Positions 56,393 to 64,000 of a DNA stretch of 64,000 nt are shown in pieces. This stretch comes from Oxyruncus cristatus (lineage: Eukaryota; Chordata; Aves; Passeriformes; Cotingidae): NCBI GenBank assembly GCA_013399855.1, contig VXAY01001311.1, forward strand, positions 1,185,286 through 1,249,285, in the 5' to 3' direction. The notes beneath the pieces are model-generated. The model made no database searches, was not told the origin of the DNA, and saw only the letters and a list, made by a program, of their open reading frames with translations. The first letter of the stretch is position 1. The number at the start of each line of letters is the position of its first letter. Made by a program: the position numbers and the translations under genes.

Positions 56393-57070
56393 TATTTTGG
56401 AGAGTTAATTACCCTTTGTATTTGAAGTGTTTGATCTCGGTCCTTACCAGAACACGTCACTAATACACTTAATCAGCTTTCCAATTCCTGCAGCTGTTGC
56501 AACCAAAGCTGCCATGAATTAATTTGCCTGTGAACAGTTGCAGCTCGCTTGATTATTTTGCAAGGCAAATCTTGTTCCCCTTTGAAGCTGATGGCAGAAT
56601 ATGAATAACTTCAAAAGGTCTTGGATCTGGCAGAAGAAGTTGTTTTCAGCGTAAGTATTCAGCATGAAATATTATCTGAAGTAGCACATTAAAGTAGCTG
56701 GTTTTGATTATTTTTTTCTTTTTTTGGGAGTGGTGGTTGCTTCTATGGAAGCATTAATGTCATCTTTTCATTTCCAGCTGTTTAAAGGTCACAGTTTCCT
56801 GTAGTGTATTTCATTAGACGTAGAGGAGGAGCTTTCTCATCTCGAAATTTTAGTTCTTCTCTAATTATTACTGCGGGAATTACAAACATGGGTTTTAACT
56901 GTTACTAACTAGGATTTGACTTTTCTTAGTTTGCCCAGTTGGATAAACGTAACCTGTAGAAAGTCATACACTTAAGTTGCATTGATTGTTACTTACATTT
57001 CTTTCCCGTGTAAAAAAAAAAAAAAAAAACCAATCTTGCTTTGTAAGGAATTTACCCTGGGAATAGCTGC

Positions 57071-57196
57071 ATTGTCTATCTCAACCCAGGAGTTTTCTCA
57101 TGCCCTCCTGCTCTGAGGGAAGGAGCAAGTGAGCATCTATGGCTCTATGAGCATCTAAGTGCTTCCTGGCTGCCTCCCAGGGTTGATCCACAGCAT
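57071..57196 (+). repeat. Probable 3' fragment of a bird ERVL-type LTR
   Basis: 'ttgtctatctcaacccagga' and 'gttttctcatgccc', then 'ggagcaagtgagcatctatg', resemble the 3' third of a common bird LTR. Divergence is high and the right edge is uncertain. Confidence 0.5.
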
Positions 57197-58379
57197 TGCT
57201 GCTCTTTCTCTTGACTTGAGGAGCCCAAACATCACAGGGTAGAGGGATAGTACCCTGTTCCTATCTGCAGCCCTTGGAAGAACCACCGAGTTTGGGTTTA
57301 AAACCTTCATTTCGATATTGTGAATAAACTGGGTGGTTTTGTTAGAATGAAGTGGTAGCATCTGATGTAAAAATCCACCTTCTCCAAGCACTGCTTTAAT
57401 TGCAGCAGCAAAGCTGGATCTATATCAGGCTTTCAGGGCATGGAGAACTGTCCCCTCCTCTGGAAAACAGTAGCAGAGTAGGGAAGAGCCTCTGCAGGTG
57501 ATGCTGGTGCTGCTTGCAGATTCCTTCCCCATCTTTCTCTAACCACCACTATTATAAGAGATGTGTAGTGCTTGCTAAGCTTGGAGGTGAACAGGAATAA
57601 ACTTGAAGGGAGTTGTTGGCTTCATGATGGCTGGCTCAGTGCTTTAGGAATGCATCTTCTGGAATAAAACATCCTACTTTCTTTTTTCAGTTACATGCTT
57701 GTTTTCAGAGCTGGTTGGAAAAATCCTCATTTTGCATTATTTATCCACGTTATCCTCCAAGTTTGTGAATTCTGTTGCACGCATGTGAAAGGTGCAAAGT
57801 GAGAGCAAATCTCCTCTAATGAATGGTGTGAGGTCGATTGTGGCTCCCCTCTTCCCAAGTGGAATCAAATCTTTTTTTCTTGGTGTTCAGCTGAAATCAG
57901 AATTTCTTAGGAGACAAATCCTGAGGCTCTGGTTCACTTCTGTCATACTGGAAGTCAGCCCTGCACCTAGAGACTTACTGAGAGGTGGATACGTGAAAAG
58001 AGAAGCAAGACAGATGCAGGGGATGACAACCAGTTGCAAAGAGTGAGACATCAATGACTGTGAAGTTTTGGGAGAGTTCTCAGTTCCCTTTGAGTGTTCA
58101 GATAAGGATAGGGATGGATGGAAGCTTTGATGACTGATCTGAGTAATAGAGTATTCTTGGCGAGCACATTGGGAACAACTGTGCTGCTGCGGCATCCACG
58201 GATCTGTGGAGTCTTGGGCTGTGTGGCAAGAAAAGTTTTCTCGCTGTGCAGAATTTGTAGTTTTGCTGGATAGGAGAAAGCTCATCCTTGACTAGTCTGC
58301 AATGCAGAAATGAAGCAAAAAAGGATGAAGTGACTTACCTGCCCTGTCTGCAGAAAAGTGCCAGGCCCTGGGAGCACCA

Positions 58380-58640
58380 ACTGGTCTTACAGTCCGTGTC
58401 TGGCCTCATCCCACCCTGCCCATGGCCCCATTTCAGCCCCTGGGGCCACCTGCCCCAGCGGTGCTGCAGCAGGGCTGGTCTCCAGCCACCCCATCCCTGC
58501 CCTGCCCGGCCATGGACGCTGCTGAGCTGGGTCTGCCCCCGTGCTCCCACCTGCCCTGTGCCCTGCCCTGCCACCCCGGGGAGCCCCCATCGCTCCTGGG
58601 GGCCTGGCCAGCAGTGGGACACAGGGGCAACAGCTGGGTT
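58380..58640. other. GC-rich patch
   Basis: About 260 bases of clearly elevated GC, rich in CCTGCCC and CCCC words, open in several frames on both strands because of composition. CpGs are present but not dense enough to call a promoter island by eye. Confidence 0.5.
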
Positions 58641-61600
58641 TGAAGATGTACACTGATGCAATAGCTTAAATATTAAATCATCATCCATTTCAAAACGGGC
58701 ACAGCTTACATCAGTCGTGGTAAGTCTGACACGCCAAAGCTTTCCAGTGGCAGGAAAGGGCTCTGACTTCCTGGGGTTCTCTTCCAGGCACACGCTGGCT
58801 TTCTTCTCAGGTTTTTGAGAAGTCAGTTGTGTAAACTCTGCCTGGGATGAGAGCAAGCCAGTCTGCTGCTCCTCACTGTACAAACCACCCCACCAGGTAC
58901 CACTTCTCACGGGTAACGCCTCCAGAGCTTCACAGAATCAGTTGGTGTCACTTCTCCGCTTCGCGGCTGCAGTAACAGACAGAGAGGTGCGAAGGAGCGT
59001 GCCAAGGCCATGCTGGGGACCAGTGGGAGAAGCCAGTCCTTCTCCGGCATCAAAACACTGTCCCTGTGAGCGCAGTGTGATAAATGACAATCAGCCAGAC
59101 ACAAATCTGCGTCCTGCTGGGTCTGCTGTCATCGTACCCACGTCATGAACATGCCTGCACCAATGTAGCTGGATTCAATCATCTTGGATGATAATTTACT
59201 CTGTGTATCAGTCAATGGGCAAATTGCTGAGTGAAAGATGGAGTATGAAGTTTTTTTATTTAATTTTTGGAAACAGGAGGAAGGTTTCAATTGCTTTACA
59301 CGTTTTTAGTATGAACATGCACGCTCACATTAAACGATATTTATTTTTGTTGCAAAAGCATTTCCATTAATGTGTACAGATATTTCAACTTAAATTGTAG
59401 GAAGGAGAGGCACTAGGGTGATATTCCAGTTTTGGTTTCATTTTCTTAAAATCAGATGTCTATAACACTTCAATCACAGAGAACCTTTGCCTGGAAACCT
59501 TGTGAGATTTTTGGAAATGTCAGAGTAATTACAACCTTGTGAATGGAATATTGACACCTAAAGAGCTCTCAGATTTTGAGGAAGTGCAACGGAGAGCCTG
59601 GGAAGCTTTGCAGAGATGCCATTATCTCCTGGCATGCACTGGAGAAGCCAGAGGATCTAGTGAAAGCACTTACAGGCTGCAACCCTTCCTCTTCCTGCCT
59701 TCCTTCTCTGCTCAGCCTATCCATGTCATCCCCCCACCCAGCACTTTGCCTTCCTGGGATTTTGCCCTGGGATGCACTTCCCATTTCCATTCCTCCTCTC
59801 CTTGCCCTGTCTCTGGAGAGTTTGGTCAACCACAAGTAGGCAACAACACATGCTCTTACCTTCTGCATTTGCTCAGCCCGGAGGAGAAGAGGCCGCTGTG
59901 TTTGAACTGGGCGGCGGCAGGTTCTGTTCACACCCTCTCAGACAGCAGAGCTGTCTGCATTGCAGGGCTGGAGTTCAGTTTCCAAGCTTTTACTGAAATT
60001 GGTGATCTGTTTATACTTTGGGCTCGGCCCAAGCGCAGCTCTCAGTCCAGGTGCTGTTTGCATGAGTGGAAATGGCTGAGAGAAGGTGAAATGAAGAGTC
60101 ACTTGTTATTAAATTGTCATAATATCCTTCCTCTGTCTTCCCTGGTGCTCAGGTCCTGCCCTTGCACCGTGTACCGCGAGCTTCGTCATCAGTTCACTCT
60201 GTCAGCTGGAGTTCTGTGTGCAGAGTGATCAGAGCACGCCGGTCTGGAGGGATCTCTTGTTCATGTCAGAAACCTGCAAACAAGCTTTTAAATTGTCACT
60301 TCGCTTCTACATATATCAGCTGCTAATCTCACCCGGAGGCCACGCGAAGGGAATGAAATTCAGCAATGATGTGTTCTCGCCGTCGTTTCTTGTTGACAGT
60401 GTCGGAGCACTATTTGTTGAAGGTGAAATGCTCTTGTGTGTCTGATGCCGCTGATGGTTTTGACTGTCTCCACAACAAGAAGCAAGCAAATCTGCAGGCC
60501 ATCTCACAGCCCAGAAGAGTTTGGTGTCTCTGGATTATTTCCCTATTGCCTCTGCAGAAGAAGAGGGGCTGAGATAAAGAAGGGAAAGGCAGGTGATAGG
60601 ATAGATTAAAGAAGGTAACACGGGCAGGAGAAACAAGGAAAGAGCATAACATGAAGTTGAGTGTCTACCAGCAAAAAATGACAGGAAGGAAAATAGGTGA
60701 CTGGAGACACAGAAGAATGATGACTCCCTAAACAAAATAAGCAAGAAATACTGAAAATAAAGTAAGATAATGTGTTATTTCAGCAATTGCTACATTAATG
60801 TCTTGCTCTTATGTGAAACTTTTTATTATTAGGACTTGAATCCTGCTACTAAGATACGTCCAGATTTACGGTGAGGGGCAACAAGACTGACCCATGGGAA
60901 TCAACTTTTTGAATCCCACTTTGAGAGTTACGATGTTTTACCACAGTCACCATGTTTGATGACCTATGTTTACCACAGTAAAAAGCAGGACTGATGGTCT
61001 GAGGTGTCACCACTGCAATTCTACGCTTGGGATTCACAATCTCAGTGCGTTAATTGCCACAGAACAGAGTCCAGTTCTCTGCCCTTTTATCTTGGAGAAG
61101 GTCACTGTCACTCCAGGGAGTGGAGAGCCCAGAAAACATGATCTGTGAGGAAAGGTTGACTCAGCTGGAGCAAAATAATGACCTGGCTACCATCTTCAAG
61201 GGCTGTTTCCTGCACCTGCAGGAGGTAGCAGAAGCTGTGGCCTTGAGGCAGAACAGGAAAGGTTCAGGCTACACACACAGGTTTGCAGTCACGAGGAGCA
61301 GAAAGCACTGACTTATTGCCCTGGGGGTTTGGTGTTACCCTCCATCAAATGCCTTGGAGAGCTGGGCAGACGAGCATCTTTTAGCACTTGCCTGTGTGCC
61401 TCTGAGAAGGAGGTGAATTGTATGACTTCCCAAGATCCTTCTTCCTCCTACGGATTTACACGGATTCAGTTTTGAACTGAGAAAAAGATCCATCTTCCCA
61501 AGTACTCAGGTCTGGCCCGAGCTGCTCCTCCTAACCCATGTTCTGGTAACTTCCTGGCAGGAAGCAACAAACTTAATTATACAGGGGGAGAAACAGACAT

Positions 61601-62720
61601 TGCTTTTTACAGTCGCCTTTCCTATAAATAAACTGATATTATTTTAATAATGTAATTAGAGTGGCATGAAATCCAATGTAGTTGTTGTTCCCTTCCTAGG
61701 AAGAAAGGTTTATTATGATTTGTCTGAACTCGTCATAGAGTTTAGACTCAAAAAACCAGCAACCAGGCCCCTCAGAAACAAAAGGGGTTTGTACTACAGC
61801 AATTAAATCAGTGTCCAAATCACTTATTTTAAATGGGAATGTGAAAATAGCCTGGACAGAAGTTTGCTCAGATCCCAGCGATAACGATAATTCAAATACA
61901 TGTGCATAAATTTAACCTGATATTCTGCAATAAAACAGTTACATTATATCTCATTTAATTTAATGAACCACAAAGTCGTTAGTTTTTGCAATGAAAAAGG
62001 TGTATGGGACAAGCAGCTGGTCTCCCAAGCAGCCTGGCTGTACTTTAGAGACAAATTTGACAGGCAGTGATGTGAGACTTTTCAAAGCAGTTGTCCAAGC
62101 CATCAGGAATCTGACATTAGAGGCTTGGAGTGATTAATGAGTTCAGTGGGTTAACCACAGATTTGTTTGGTACCAAACAGCCAGTCTGTGAAAGATACTA
62201 ACAGTGTGTCATTAACTTCTCTGCAGCTCATTCTATTAGAAACTTGCATTGCCAGTTGTTCTCAAACAGACTAGCAAGTCCAGTGTAGAATGTGTGTTGA
62301 ATCCTATCAGTTGCTTGTGTGATCGGTTCGCTTCCTTTGAAGCCCTCAGGTGAAGGGTTTTTGACAGCATTTAAGAGCACAGTTCAAGCCCAGTCAATAA
62401 AACAGGGCTATAGAACAGTGTAGAACTTTTAAGGAAATATGGGAGGCCATATGGGAGGTTCGAGTTAAAGGGATATTGCAAGGGGGCAAATACAAAAGAA
62501 GGTGTGTGGGTTTGGTAACTTGCTTTGTTCAGAAGTTTGTGCAAAATGAACGGTGTCGTGTTTTCCTGTGAGAGCTTTAAGGAAATCAGAACGAACAGTT
62601 TGCAAGAAACAACAGGAAAGTTAAAAGATGGTATTTAAAGAGGAGAACAGTCTGAGTGTTGCTCTTTCTTTGCAGAGTAATTGTCCACAGAACATAAGCA
62701 CCAAGGAGCACTTTTTCCAC

Positions 62721-62820
62721 TGTTTTCCCTGGTTTCAGCTGGGATAGAGTTACCAGTGGGATGGGGGAATGAGTGAGTGGTTGCTGGTACTTAGTTACTG
62801 TCTGGGGTTAAACCACGACA
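62721..62820 (+). repeat. Internally deleted bird ERVL-type LTR
   Basis: The left end 'ggtttcagctgggatagagt' and the right end 'ctggggttaaaccacgaca' match the two termini of an LTR family common in birds, joined with only about 100 bases in total, so several hundred internal bases are missing. The outer bases are TG and CA. No clear target-site duplication was seen. There is no coding content. Confidence 0.75.
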
Positions 62821-62855
62821 CTGTCTTGTGATGCTACTTGAGAAGGGGAAAAAAA

Positions 62856-63056
62856 ATGTACACTCCAATGACAACCAAAGATATTTTTGGCTGGCTAGAC
62901 ACAGATTTAATTCATGTGATTTGCTTGAATGGTATAATTATGATATTAATTTTCATCATGTTGCCTAAATACAAATGCAAGTGCCAGAAACAGAAGACTG
63001 AATTGGCAGCCAATGAAATGCAGTTAACACACAGGAAATATTTCAGACTAAAGTAA
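62856..63056 (+). other. Unassigned small ORF with one membrane-like segment
   Basis: A 66-codon ATG ORF directly after the LTR scrap. A polar N-terminus (MYTPMTTKDIFGWLDTD) is followed by the hydrophobic VICLNGIIMILIFIMLP and a basic tail KYKCKCQKQK, a layout like a small single-pass membrane protein. I recognise no family. AT-rich codons and the lack of any visible promoter make chance quite possible. Confidence 0.2.
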
Positions 63057-63621
63057 TTTACAGATTATGAGAATGAGTGGGAGTGAAGCAGCAAGAGAGA
63101 AGGAAAATATGATATATGGAGATGACAAGAAATCAAATTAAATACAAATTTCACTTGTATTGCATTTTACCAGCTCTGCTTACATTTCCCCCCCCAAGAA
63201 AATGTCATATTATATTAACCCTGACAACCTTAATGATGGGGAATTCAAATATTTTTGACCATTCTCAGGCATAATGTCAAAAAAAATTCTTCAATTGCTA
63301 AAAATCCTGCTGTTGTAGGTAAGTGGGGACTGTTCAGAACAGTTGTAAGACCAATGAACTAGTGAAAAAAAATGTAGAGTCATGCAAAGGCTGGATAGAA
63401 GCATGTATGGCTGGAATGAAGAGAGGAAACACCCAAGCACTGATACAGCCTCTGAGTAGTAAGATTTTAGCTGTTAACCTTCAAACATCTACAGAAGATT
63501 GGAGAATTATTATTAATGGGACTAAGGAAACTTCTGAAAACTAACTCTCAGTCTTAGATGGATGAGGCAGGGAAATATTCATAAAATCTCTTTGCTTCCT
63601 TGGCTTTCCAGTTTCTCAGGG

Positions 63622-64000
63622 GATGTGATTCTACCCCTCTGCTCCACCCTGGTGACACCCCACCTGCAGTGCTGCATCCAGCCCTGGGGGCCCCAGCATA
63701 GGAAGGACATGGACCTGTTGGAGTGAGCCCAGAGGAGGCCACCGAGCTGATTAGAGGGATGGAGCACCTCTGGTGTGAGGAAAGGCTGAGAGAATTGGGA
63801 TTGTTCAACCTGGAAAAGGGGAACCTTCAGGGTGACCTACTTGCAGCCTTCCAGTACCTGAAGGGAGCCTAAAGGAAAGATGGAGAGAGACTATTTGCAA
63901 GGGCCTGGAACGACAGGACAAGGGGGAAAGGCTTCAAACTGACAGAGAGTGGGTTTAGATTAGATTTTAGAAAGTAATTCTTCCCTGTAAGGGTGGTGAA
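63622..64000 (+). repeat. CR1 LINE 3' portion (cut by window end)
   Basis: 'gatgtgattctacccctctg', then 'caggaaggacatgg'-like text, 'gggattgttcaacctggaaa' and 'ttccagtacctgaagggagc'. It continues past the window. Confidence 0.95.

Larger units (their letters stand above)
56393..63621. other. Intergenic region
   Basis: No gene can be supported. The region holds an A18 run (57012-57029), two LTR-like scraps (57071-57196 and 62721-62820), a GC-rich patch (58380-58640), a long chance-like ORF (59539-60228), and text at about 61135-61175 faintly resembling CR1. In mammals the gene after C2CD5 on the same strand is ST8SIA1. No ST8SIA1 exon was recognised here. Confidence 0.6.

Noticed and set aside
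61135..61200. Faint CR1-like text in the intergenic region
   Set aside because: Similarity is limited to a phrase around tgtgaggaaaggttgac and cannot be told from chance without alignment.
55651..63621. Expected downstream neighbour ST8SIA1
   Set aside because: No sialyltransferase motif or exon was recognised. The gene probably lies beyond the window.
63554..63808. Minus-strand ORFs near the window end
   Set aside because: They are the antisense of a CR1 copy.

Overview
The window is vertebrate nuclear DNA, almost certainly from a bird. Its dispersed repeats are mostly CR1 LINE 3' ends in both orientations, recognisable by the conserved family text around the 'aatcacagaatggtttggg' type motif and the 'ttctatgattctatg' type terminus. 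Two fragments resemble LTRs of a bird ERVL-type endogenous retrovirus. The species cannot be fixed from this sequence alone. Two runs of N (17462-17522 and 54311-54317) sit inside T homopolymers and look like assembly gaps.

One protein-coding gene dominates: C2CD5 (C2 domain-containing protein 5, also CDP138 or KIAA0528), on the + strand. The window opens inside an intron, so the promoter, start codon and N-terminal C2-domain exons lie upstream. Twenty-one coding exons from 933 to the TGA at 54135-54137 read through in a consistent frame and encode about 850 residues with two alternative exons included (about 799 without them). The 3' UTR runs to about 55650, with a good AATAAA at 55627. The family protein is an Akt2 substrate needed for insulin-stimulated GLUT4 vesicle fusion.

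The most interesting content is alternative splicing, found by reading introns for open, phase-matched segments between good splice sites. (1) 2589-2713 has the same entry and exit phases as the constitutive-looking exon 3702-3853. Using both, or neither, gives a premature stop, so they behave as a mutually exclusive pair. (2) 6751-6945 is a 195-nt phase-1 cassette rich in Ser and Pro. (3) 10334-10366 is a 33-nt phase-0 microexon. (4) 30833-30925 is a 93-nt in-frame extension ending at a better donor. (5) 47869-47919 and 48925-49026 are consecutive phase-1 cassettes of 51 and 102 nt. Most of these fall in the Ser/Thr/Pro-rich linkers of the protein.

Region by region: 1-15 kb holds the linker exons and most of the new cassette candidates. 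15-28 kb is one 12.9-kb intron with little recognisable content. 28-54 kb holds the conserved core and C-terminal exons with CR1 insertions and one older LINE-like relic (about 41.8-42.7 kb). 55.65-64 kb is intergenic DNA with two CR1 copies, two LTR-like scraps, a GC-rich patch and a few unassigned ORFs. I found no rRNA, tRNA, CRISPR or prokaryotic-type system, and no second gene that I can support.
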